Positions 1-6,511 of a stretch of DNA of 8,702 bases are shown here, in pieces. The first letter of the stretch is position 1; each line of letters opens with the position of its first letter. The notes beneath the pieces are model-generated. The model was not told where the DNA came from and did no database searches. It was given only the letters and a program-made list of their open reading frames with translations. This DNA comes from Spirochaetaceae bacterium. Its GTDB lineage: Bacteria > Spirochaetota > Spirochaetia > DSM-27196 > SKKC01. Made by a program: the position numbers and the translations under genes. The stretch covers positions 1 to 8,702 of the forward strand of contig PWGF01000086.1 of the NCBI GenBank assembly GCA_003554375.1, in the 5' to 3' direction.

Positions 1-1785
1 GAGCACGAGCTCCGAAAGCGAGCCACCAAGCGCCGCTTCGAGCTCCAGCACGCTGAGAAAGAGGTCGACTCTTGCTTGCGCCGCGTCGGCCTCCGCCTCG
101 GCCAGATCCGCCCGAGCCTCGTCCACGTCTCGGCTCCCGGCATCGCCGAGCTCGAATAGCGCTTCTATGTCCTGCAGTCGGTCGCGCTCCAGCCGAACCT
201 CATCTTCACCCAGGTCGGCGCGCTCAAGGAGAAGCTCGGCTCGCGCTCCGAGGTCGGCAATCTCGTCACGGGCGGTTTGCTGTGCCTCATTCCACTCACG
301 TCGAGCAAGCTCCACCCCAAGCTCGTCGGCACGGCGAGCCTCGCGCGCGGCCCCACCGTCGAAAAGTTGGAACGTGAGACTCAGTGATACCGACCAGTCG
401 AAGCCACCGTCACCGTCGAAGAGGTCGGTGACCGCGGTTCCGGGGGAGTCGGCCTCCGCTCGCTCATCGGGATATCGCCGGGAGATCGTGGATAGCGCAG
501 CGAACTCCGGTGCGCGGTCCACTCCGGAAACGATCAGGTCCGCTCGTGCCTCCTCCAGATGGAGGTCACTCCGGGTGACGTCGGCGTTCCGCGACACGTC
601 CCACTCCTCTTCCGGGCGGCGCCTGAGCTCCGCATAGCGCGACGCCTCGATAATGCCATCCAGCCCTGCATGCGCCTCCCCGCCGGCCGGCACCAAGTCC
701 GGCGCAAACCGGTAATCGCCTGGAGGAAGAGCACCGCCCGTCAGACGGTTAAACCGCCGTTCCAGCTCGCGCAGCCGGTTTCGTAGATCCAGAAGCGCCC
801 CCTCCTGTTGGTTCTTCGCAACGCGAAGCTGGAGGAGCGCCCGCTCCGTGGCAGTACCGGCCTCCACGTCCTCGCTCACTTCCCGGATCTGCCGTTCGCT
901 CAGATCGATCCGCAGCTCCATCGTCTCGATCCGTTCGCGCAGATCTCCGATCGCGAAGTACAGTTCCAACCCGGCCAAGACCAGCGAGCTCTCCAGCTCT
1001 TCCCGGGCAACACGCGCATTTCGTGCCGCAAGCGCGGTCCGCGTATCCCGGGCGCCTTCTACTCGCGTATCGATGAAGCGTCCGTCGCTGAAAATCGGCT
1101 GAGTAAGCCGGAGCGAAAGCGTTGGTGCCAGCTGGTAGGAAAGCTCGTCATCCTCGTCGTTCTCACCCAAGGTACGCGAAGCGGTGGCTCGAGTTCCCAG
1201 CTCACCCGAAATCCTGCCTCCGGTATCGAGCGCAGTGCCATACCGCAAGTTCGCCGCCGCCCCGTGGGTAAGCGTAGTTCGCGGCTCGGCAAACTCGAAC
1301 TCGCCGAAACCGCCGCCAGAATCACCGCCGGCTTCCGTATCGGGCGATAGACTGAACCCGCCCTGCTCGAATCCGCCCGCGCTGCCGCCAAGCTCCGGCG
1401 CGCGCCGCCGGTCTATCGAGTACGGCTCGAGCTCGAGCTCCACCTGCGAGCCGCGAGCTGCGCGGGCGGCCCAATACCCCGCGTCCGCCTGCTCGAGCCG
1501 CAGCTGTGCCGTCTGCAGATCGCGATTGTGCGCGAGCACGGCATCGACCACATCGACTAGGTCGAGCACCGGTCTCGCTCCGGCACTCCAGCCCATCGCC
1601 ACCGCCAACACGACGGCGACAACCAGACGCTGCCTCCTGGGAGACCGACCTCCCGGTCGGCATCCTCTTGGACGGCGCGCCGCGGGGCGCCGGGGCGCCG
1701 GGCGGCGCGACAACGAGCGCCATAGCACCGGACACCTCGGCGGCCCAGCCGGCGCTCTCAAGCGTAAGGGCTCTCGGTAGTGCAT
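1..1785 (-). CDS. TolC-family outer-membrane efflux channel (3' end outside window)
   Basis: This is the outer-membrane exit duct of the tripartite pump encoded just upstream. I translated the minus strand from ATG 1785: 595 codons run to base 1 with no stop, so the C-terminus is outside the window. Residues 1-52 are unusually Arg/Pro-rich. Residues 53-70 (LVVAVVLAVAMGWSAGA) look like a signal-peptide core. The two internal repeats of the family are visible: helical segments at about 76-112 and 240-350, then 405-435 and 480-590. Their strand-to-helix junctions are LRLTQPIFSDGR (about 225-236) and LSLTFQLFDGGAAREAR (about 468-484). Gly/Asp-rich loops lie at 132-165 and 445-462. The last visible helix matches the family's C-terminal helix, so little should be missing. 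The ATG overlaps the pump's stop as TAATG, with AAGGAG 10 bases upstream. A GTG at 1728 with GAGG six bases upstream is an alternative start. The family is certain; its substrate is unknown. Confidence 0.93.
   Translation of the reverse strand, partial: MHYREPLRLRAPAGPPRCPVLWRSLSRRPAPRRPAARRPRGCRPGGRSPRRQRLVVAVVLAVAMGWSAGARPVLDLVDVVDAVLAHNRDLQTAQLRLEQADAGYWAARAARGSQVELELEPYSIDRRRAPELGGSAGGFEQGGFSLSPDTEAGGDSGGGFGEFEFAEPRTTLTHGAAANLRYGTALDTGGRISGELGTRATASRTLGENDEDDELSYQLAPTLSLRLTQPIFSDGRFIDTRVEGARDTRTALAARNARVAREELESSLVLAGLELYFAIGDLRERIETMELRIDLSERQIREVSEDVEAGTATERALLQLRVAKNQQEGALLDLRNRLRELERRFNRLTGGALPPGDYRFAPDLVPAGGEAHAGLDGIIEASRYAELRRRPEEEWDVSRNADVTRSDLHLEEARADLIVSGVDRAPEFAALSTISRRYPDERAEADSPGTAVTDLFDGDGGFDWSVSLSLTFQLFDGGAAREARRADELGVELARREWNEAQQTARDEIADLGARAELLLERADLGEDEVRLERDRLQDIEALFELGDAGSRDVDEARADLAEAEADAAQARVDLFLSVLELEAALGGSLSELVL
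1675..1711. repeat. GC-only tandem repeat in the 5' end of the channel gene
   Basis: On the plus strand GGGGCGCC occurs twice in tandem next to GGCGCGCC and GGGCGGCGCG. On the coding strand this gives the Pro/Arg/Ala-rich residues about 27-38 of the channel protein. A nearby hairpin, CCGACC (1645-1650) / GGTCGG (1655-1660), lies between the ATG and the signal-peptide codons. Confidence 0.5.
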
Positions 1786-4700
1786 TATGCCGGTTCTCCT
1801 TCCTCGTGGTACCGAGTCCGTTCATAGAAGAGTCCATAGATGCACGGGATGACGAGGAGGCTTGTAAGCGTAGAGAACACCAGCCCCACCACAATCGTCC
1901 CTGCCATTGGGCCCCAGACGACGCTCCATCCGCCGATTCCCAGCGCGGTCGGCAGAAGACCGGCGATCGTGGTCATCGTAGTAAGAAGAATCGGGCGCAT
2001 CCGCGTGGCTGCGCCTTCCAGAACGGCTTCGCGCGTCGACGCGCCCTCTCGCCGCTTCTCGTTGATGAAGCTGATCAACACGATACTGTCGTTGACCGCG
2101 ATTCCGGCGAGCGCCACCGCCGCGTAGATCACCGTGGAAGAGAGCGCGATGCCCGTCAGGACGAGGTAGAGCACCACTCCCACGAAGGCGAACGGAACCG
2201 AGAAGAGGATCAAAAGCGGCTGGGTGTAGCTCTTGAACTGTGTAGCCAGAATCGCATAAATAAGGAAGACCCCGATGAGCAGGACTCGCAGCACATCGAG
2301 CAGGAGCTCCTGGAACTCCGCGAACTGTCCTTCGGTCTCCAGCTCGACCCCCGGGGCTACCAGAGCGATTTCCTCCCGAAAGAGCTCCGCCACGTCACGG
2401 TCTATAGCGCCGAGATCGACATCTTCCAGCGCGTCGGCTTCGACGGTCACCTCACGCCGTCCGTTCAGGCGTCGAATCGAAGCAAATGCCTCCGAGTCTT
2501 CCACCTCGGCTACTGCGGAGAGCGGGATGCGCCGCCCGCCGGGCGTCGGTATGAGAAGCTGAAGCAGCCGCTCCGCCCGCACCGGGTTGCCGACGTCGTA
2601 GCGCACCCGAACCGGAGTCTCTTCGTTGTCCGCGAAGATGCTACCCGCAGCCAAACCGTCGAACGCCCCCTGCACGAACTCTCCGATTTCTCGCCGGCTC
2701 AGCCCAAAACGCGCGGCCTCCGCATCGTCCGTGATAATCTGCAGCTCCGGGCTCTGAACCTCCAAGTTGTCCCGGATATCGAAAACCCCGTCGTATTCCG
2801 CAAGCTGTCGCCTGATGCGCTCACTCGCGGTACCCAGCTCCTCATAGCTGTCACCGAAAAGCCGGAAGACAACCGGGGCGTCCACCGGCGGACCGGTAGC
2901 CTGCGTGCGAAACCGGACATCCTCCGGGCCCGGGATACCGGCGGTAAGCTCCCGGGCCTCGGCAATTACTTCGGCGACGCTCCGGTCGCGTCCGCGCCCC
3001 AGCTCCGCCAGATCGACCACCAACTGTCCGACGCGGGGATCGGTCGTATTTGCCTGCTCGCCGGCGGCAAAGCCGATGTAAGAGTTGATTGCCTGATACT
3101 CCTCGCGCTCCTCTACGAGCGGCAGCATCCGCTCCTCGAACCGCGTCACAGCTTCGTCGGTCCGCGCCGTCGACGTACCGGGCGGCATTTCGATATCCAC
3201 GTAGAACAAGCTTGCCTCGTCCGCGGCAAAGAAGTCCTGCCGAATCGTTCCGACACCGGCGAACGCCCCGGCCATCACCAGCACGATACCGGCCGCCGCA
3301 AACCCGCGCCGCCGGTAGACTCCCGCGAGGAGCCGGCGAAATCGTGCTCGCGTCCGCTCGAGCCGGGCCGCGACCGCTTTGGCCCCTCCCGGCCAGTCGG
3401 CAAAGTGCGAGGGAAGGAACACCGTCGCTTCAAAGGTGCTGGCAAACAGCGCTATCGCAACGGTAATCGGCACGACGCGGAGGAAGCGCCCGATGATCCC
3501 CGGCAGAAAAGCCAACGGCAGAAATGCCGCCACGGTCGTCAACGTCGCCGCCCAGACGGGAACAGCCACCTGGTTTACCCCGTCGACCGCGGCCTGCCGC
3601 CGTGTTCGCCCCTCGGTCTGGAGGCGAAAGCTGTTCTCTACGATGACGATTGCGTGATCGACGATGAGTCCCAGCACCAACACCAGCGCGAAGAGCGTAT
3701 TGCTGTTGAAGGTCTCTCCCATCAGCTCCAACACGACGAACGTGATGGCGAAAGTGACCGGGATACCCAGGCCCGTCATGAGCGCATTCCGAACGCCTAC
3801 GAACACGAGCAGAATGGCGACGAGGAGCACTAAGCCGATAATCGCGTTGTTCACGAGTACGTCGATCGAGTCGCGAATCTGCACGGTGGAATCGTTGATG
3901 AACGAGACCGATATTCCGTCGGGGATAACGCGCTCGTCATACTGGGCAACGCGTTCGCGAACCTCTTCCACGATGTCCACGCTCGAGCCGCCGGGCACCT
4001 TGGCCACTCTGATGGATATGGCTTGCTCCCCGTTGAAACGGGCAGCCACCCCATCTGCGTCGTACCCCTCGACGACCCGAGCCAGGTCCGAGAGGTAGAG
4101 GAGTCCCGGCCTCCCGGTGGAGCCTTCTGCGCTTCCGGCGCCGCCGGTGCCTCCGGCGGCCCGCACGACCACCTCCTCGAGCCGGCGCGCTTCTTCTACG
4201 TCTCCGATCGTGCGCAAGAGAAAGCGGCGCGTCGGCGTCGTGAGGCTCCCGCCCGGCACCGTCGTGTTCCGGTCCCGAATCGCTTGGACGAGCTCTCCGA
4301 TGGTGACGCCGTAGCTCTCCATGAGGCCGGGATCGGCTTCCACGAACACGGTGCGCTCGCGTGAACCGATCAACTCCACGCCCGAAACGTCGGGGATGGT
4401 GCCGCAGCGGTCGACCAGATGCTCCGCGGTGCGGTTGAGCGTATCGTAGTCCACGCCGCCCCCGTGAAGCACGACCTCGATCACCGGGAGGAAGTCGTTG
4501 GAGCTGAACTCCTCGATCCGTTCCTGCCCTACCCCGTCCGGGAGAGCCAGGCGCTGAAAGCGGTTGCGCACGTCCTGAAAGACCCGGTCGAACTCGCGGC
4601 CGGAAATGTCCTCCTCGAACTCCAAGGTAATCGAGGCGAGCCCATCTTGCGTCAGCGAGGTGTAGGTGTCGAGCCGGTCGACCCCCTGCATCTCGTTTTC

Positions 4701-4901
4701 GACGACGCGGGTCACCGACTCTTCGACGTCCTCCGCCGATACCCCCGGATAGGGAACAGAAATGTTAATGAAATAGAAAGGGACCTCGGCGAACTGCTCC
4801 TGCGGCAATCGCAGGACGCTGAAAGCCCCGAGCACGAGCACCAGAACTATCACGATGTTCACGAGCACTGAGTTCCGGACCGAAAACTCACCGAGGCTCA
4901 C
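1785..4901 (-). CDS. RND efflux pump permease, AcrB/MexF-like (HAE-type)
   Basis: This is the inner-membrane, proton-driven exporter of the operon, 1038 residues, the normal length for the family. TM1 is at about 11-30 and is followed by the motif VPYPGVSAEDVEESVT (49-64). The first porter domain fills about 31-340. TM2-TM6 lie at about 345-495 and TM7 at about 534-551. The second porter domain fills about 555-860, and TM8-TM12 lie at about 866-1020. The TM4 relay motif reads GLIVDHAIVIVEN (411-423), with Asp415 then His416 where AcrB has Asp407-Asp408. TM10 reads AGIAVNDSIVLISF and has no Lys (AcrB Lys940). Arg967 and Thr974 match AcrB Arg971 and Thr978. A Gly/Ser-rich loop lies at about 249-265. 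The start is GTG at 4901, overlapping the adaptor stop by 4 bases (GTGA), with GGGGAA just upstream at 4912-4907. The stop shares one base with the channel start. Hydrophobic or amphiphilic export is a family inference; the real substrate is unknown. Confidence 0.97.
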   Translation of the reverse strand: MSLGEFSVRNSVLVNIVIVLVLVLGAFSVLRLPQEQFAEVPFYFINISVPYPGVSAEDVEESVTRVVENEMQGVDRLDTYTSLTQDGLASITLEFEEDISGREFDRVFQDVRNRFQRLALPDGVGQERIEEFSSNDFLPVIEVVLHGGGVDYDTLNRTAEHLVDRCGTIPDVSGVELIGSRERTVFVEADPGLMESYGVTIGELVQAIRDRNTTVPGGSLTTPTRRFLLRTIGDVEEARRLEEVVVRAAGGTGGAGSAEGSTGRPGLLYLSDLARVVEGYDADGVAARFNGEQAISIRVAKVPGGSSVDIVEEVRERVAQYDERVIPDGISVSFINDSTVQIRDSIDVLVNNAIIGLVLLVAILLVFVGVRNALMTGLGIPVTFAITFVVLELMGETFNSNTLFALVLVLGLIVDHAIVIVENSFRLQTEGRTRRQAAVDGVNQVAVPVWAATLTTVAAFLPLAFLPGIIGRFLRVVPITVAIALFASTFEATVFLPSHFADWPGGAKAVAARLERTRARFRRLLAGVYRRRGFAAAGIVLVMAGAFAGVGTIRQDFFAADEASLFYVDIEMPPGTSTARTDEAVTRFEERMLPLVEEREEYQAINSYIGFAAGEQANTTDPRVGQLVVDLAELGRGRDRSVAEVIAEARELTAGIPGPEDVRFRTQATGPPVDAPVVFRLFGDSYEELGTASERIRRQLAEYDGVFDIRDNLEVQSPELQIITDDAEAARFGLSRREIGEFVQGAFDGLAAGSIFADNEETPVRVRYDVGNPVRAERLLQLLIPTPGGRRIPLSAVAEVEDSEAFASIRRLNGRREVTVEADALEDVDLGAIDRDVAELFREEIALVAPGVELETEGQFAEFQELLLDVLRVLLIGVFLIYAILATQFKSYTQPLLILFSVPFAFVGVVLYLVLTGIALSSTVIYAAVALAGIAVNDSIVLISFINEKRREGASTREAVLEGAATRMRPILLTTMTTIAGLLPTALGIGGWSVVWGPMAGTIVVGLVFSTLTSLLVIPCIYGLFYERTRYHEEGEPA
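1796..1801 (-). promoter_or_regulatory. Ribosome binding site of the TolC-type gene
   Basis: On the minus strand this reads AAGGAG, ten bases before ATG 1785. It lies inside the last codons of the pump gene, so the channel is probably translated by coupling. It supports the 1785 start over the downstream GTG at 1728. Confidence 0.55.
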
Positions 4902-6211
4902 TGAAGTTCCCCGCTTTCACCGATGCGCGTAGCCCGCACCGGATCGCCGTCGCGGAGCCGGGATACCGCCGAGATCACAACCTCCTCTCCGAGTTCCACG
5001 CCTGTCTCGACGATGGCACGCGCCCCCAGCCGTGCCCGCAGTTCTACCTCGCGTTGTGAAACCCGGCCGTCTTCGACGACAAAGACGGCGAGGCCCTCGC
5101 CGCCGGCTCCCAGGGCAGCCGTGGGCAGTACGATACCTCCCCGAGCAACCGGGCACTCGATCTCGGCGGTTGCGGCCATGCCGCTCCGCACGGCGTCGCC
5201 ACAGCTGTTCTCCCATTCGAGAGCCACGATGAAGCTTCCCGTATCCGCATCGCTCCCCGCGGCAATCGCAACGACCTCCGCGAAAACCGGACCGTCGCAA
5301 GCCGGAAGCTCTATGGTAGCGGACGCTCCTACCGTCACATTACGCACGTTGCGAGCCCCAACCGGCGCTTCCAGGCGCAACCGCTCCATGTCCACGATCC
5401 GCGCCACGCGGGTGCCTGCGTTCAGGTAATTCCCTTCACTTGCAGCCGCTTCTTTTACCGCCACGCGGCCGGAGAACGGGGCGACAATGGTCCTATTGCT
5501 GTAGGTGCGCCGAGCCTGCTCATAGTTACTCTCCGTCCCCCGTGCCGCGGCTCGAGCATTCGTGAGATCGGAGCGGGAAACGCTCCCGCTGTCGGCACGC
5601 CGCTCCAGCGACCCCAGATCCGCGCGCGCCGCCTCCAGCTGCTCGCGCGCTTGCTCGAGCGCCGCCGCCTCCACGCGGTCGTCCATGCGAACAAGCACAT
5701 CGCCCCGCTCTACGCGCGCACCGAGATCGAACTCGACCGACTCGACGCGTCCCTGCGTTTCCGACACGATATTCGCTTCCCGGACCCCGGACACTCGTCC
5801 TGAGACCCGGAGATTGCCGCAGATGCGGCCTTCGGTAAGCTCGACGGTCTCCACCGCTAGGGTCGGGGTGGCTCCCTCGTACCCTGTCTCCGCGGCCCGC
5901 GCACCCGCAGCATCGTGGCCGGCGTCCGCGAAAACGTTGTCGTCGGCGCCATCGGTACCGCTTTCGGCGGTCGGACGACCGTCGCACCCAGTAGTCGCCG
6001 GAAGCACGACAAGCGCCGCCACTACGAATAGAGCCAACGCGCCTGCAACTCGGCGAAAACACCCGCTCGTTCGAACGGCATGGAATCGGCACGCCGGGGG
6101 CCGGTTATCCGCCAACCATAGACCTTCAGCTTCATTTCCTGGCGAACTATCTGCAAATGCGTTACACTCACAGTTCTTTCGCAAGAACCGGTCACGCCTC
6201 CGTTTTGCCAT
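4898..6211 (-). CDS. RND periplasmic adaptor (membrane fusion protein), probable lipoprotein
   Basis: This protein links the pump to the outer-membrane channel. The longest frame from ATG 6211 gives 437 residues. A hydrophobic segment (about 55-72) ends in PATTGC, a loose lipobox that would lipidate Cys76. A low-complexity linker (77-115) follows. The first lipoyl half has GRVSGVREANIVSETQGRVESV (about 138-159) and a short alpha-hairpin follows (about 180-236). The second lipoyl half is NRTIVAPFSGRVAVKEAA (239-256), then come the beta-barrel (about 275-355) and membrane-proximal domain with the typical IVLPTAAL (360-367). The mature part has four Cys (131, 305, 337, 353), more than I would expect for this family. 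The gene is first in the operon and overlaps the pump gene by 4 bases. The start is uncertain: residues 1-50 before the signal peptide look unconserved, and TTG at 6115 with GAAGG seven bases upstream would give a more usual 24-residue n-region. Confidence 0.95.
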   Translation of the reverse strand: MAKRRRDRFLRKNCECNAFADSSPGNEAEGLWLADNRPPACRFHAVRTSGCFRRVAGALALFVVAALVVLPATTGCDGRPTAESGTDGADDNVFADAGHDAAGARAAETGYEGATPTLAVETVELTEGRICGNLRVSGRVSGVREANIVSETQGRVESVEFDLGARVERGDVLVRMDDRVEAAALEQAREQLEAARADLGSLERRADSGSVSRSDLTNARAAARGTESNYEQARRTYSNRTIVAPFSGRVAVKEAAASEGNYLNAGTRVARIVDMERLRLEAPVGARNVRNVTVGASATIELPACDGPVFAEVVAIAAGSDADTGSFIVALEWENSCGDAVRSGMAATAEIECPVARGGIVLPTAALGAGGEGLAVFVVEDGRVSQREVELRARLGARAIVETGVELGEEVVISAVSRLRDGDPVRATRIGESGELQ

Positions 6212-6220
6212 TGCGAAAGA

Positions 6221-6249
6221 AACCTACTAAGCCGCTCTTCCGGAGTCAA
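6221..6249 (-). promoter_or_regulatory. Predicted sigma-70-type promoter of the efflux operon
   Basis: On the minus strand, TTGACT (6249-6244) is followed by a 17-base spacer and TAGGTT (6226-6221). The -35 box matches consensus at five of six positions and the -10 box at three, including the key T1, A2 and T6. Transcription would begin near 6214, only a few bases before ATG 6211. That favours either a nearly leaderless message or a start codon further in, such as TTG 6115. No other efflux-operon promoter stood out in the 300-base intergenic region. Confidence 0.4.
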
Positions 6250-6277
6250 CTGAATGCTGGGAAAACGCATTTCAACT
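6246..6277. repeat. Palindrome flanked by TCAACT repeats, candidate operator
   Basis: TGAATGC (6251-6257) and GCATTTCA (6267-6274) form an inverted repeat, perfect over AATGC/GCATT with a single-base bulge beyond it and a 9-base centre. TCAACT occurs twice in the same orientation, at 6246-6251 and 6272-6277, overlapping the palindrome arms. The element abuts and partly covers the -35 box of the predicted efflux promoter. This is a common place for a TetR- or MarR-type repressor to bind, but no regulator gene is present in the window. Confidence 0.3.
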
Positions 6278-6343
6278 AACCCGGTTACTCGGCGGCGGCG
6301 AGAGTCCGTTCAAGCAAGCACACCGCTCCGTTGGAGCATCCCC

Positions 6344-6372
6344 TTGACCGGAGCCCTCCTCCCCACCATAGT
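6344..6372 (+). promoter_or_regulatory. Predicted sigma-70-type promoter of the transaldolase gene
   Basis: TTGACC (6344-6349) is followed by a 17-base spacer and CATAGT (6367-6372), giving five of six and four of six consensus matches. Transcription would start near 6379, leaving an untranslated leader of about 130 bases before ATG 6512. A short inverted repeat GGATC (6374-6378) / GATCC (6391-6395) spans the predicted start site and could be an operator or chance. Confidence 0.45.
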
Positions 6373-6378
6373 AGGATC

Positions 6379-6511
6379 ATATCGGCGGGCGATCCGGTGC
6401 ACACCCGAAAACCATCCGCCATGCCGACACGAGGTACGGACGCGGCTATATGGGCCGCGCCGCACGAGAGTCCCAAGTCCGGGACACCGAAGGAGACCCC
6501 GAGGCAACCCT
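6379..6511 (+). other. Structured 5' leader of the transaldolase gene
   Basis: This untranslated stretch contains two small perfect hairpins. CGCGGC (6441-6446) pairs with GCCGCG (6454-6459), and GTCCC (6470-6474) pairs with GGGAC (6481-6485). GAGG (6501-6504) sits 7 bases before ATG 6512 and is the likely ribosome binding site. I could not match the leader to any riboswitch class I know. The frame is open through here from 6254, but the amino acids (Arg/Pro/His-rich) do not look like a protein. Confidence 0.3.

Noticed and set aside
1322..1894. A 190-codon minus-strand frame across the pump-channel junction
   Set aside because: It is out of frame with both well-supported genes. The TolC frame through the same bases has clear family motifs and runs 595 codons without a stop.
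1506..3833. A 775-codon open frame on the plus strand, antisense to the pump gene
   Set aside because: It is Arg/His/Asp-rich with no recognisable domain, and it lies opposite a full-length RND gene with every family motif. Such long shadows are expected in GC-rich coding DNA.
4419..4871. A 150-codon plus-strand frame near the pump's N-terminus
   Set aside because: It is antisense to conserved TM1 and porter motifs of the pump and has no family signature.
6022..6270. An 82-codon minus-strand frame overlapping the start of the adaptor gene
   Set aside because: It overlaps the adaptor signal-peptide region in another frame and ends inside it. Its start lies upstream of the predicted promoter. 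No family is recognised, although its first 20 residues look somewhat protein-like.
6254..6511. N-terminal extension of the transaldolase to an ATG at 6254
   Set aside because: The added 86 residues are Arg/Pro/His-rich and protein-like sequence begins at 6512, where a GAGG site is correctly spaced. The longer start also lies upstream of the predicted promoter.
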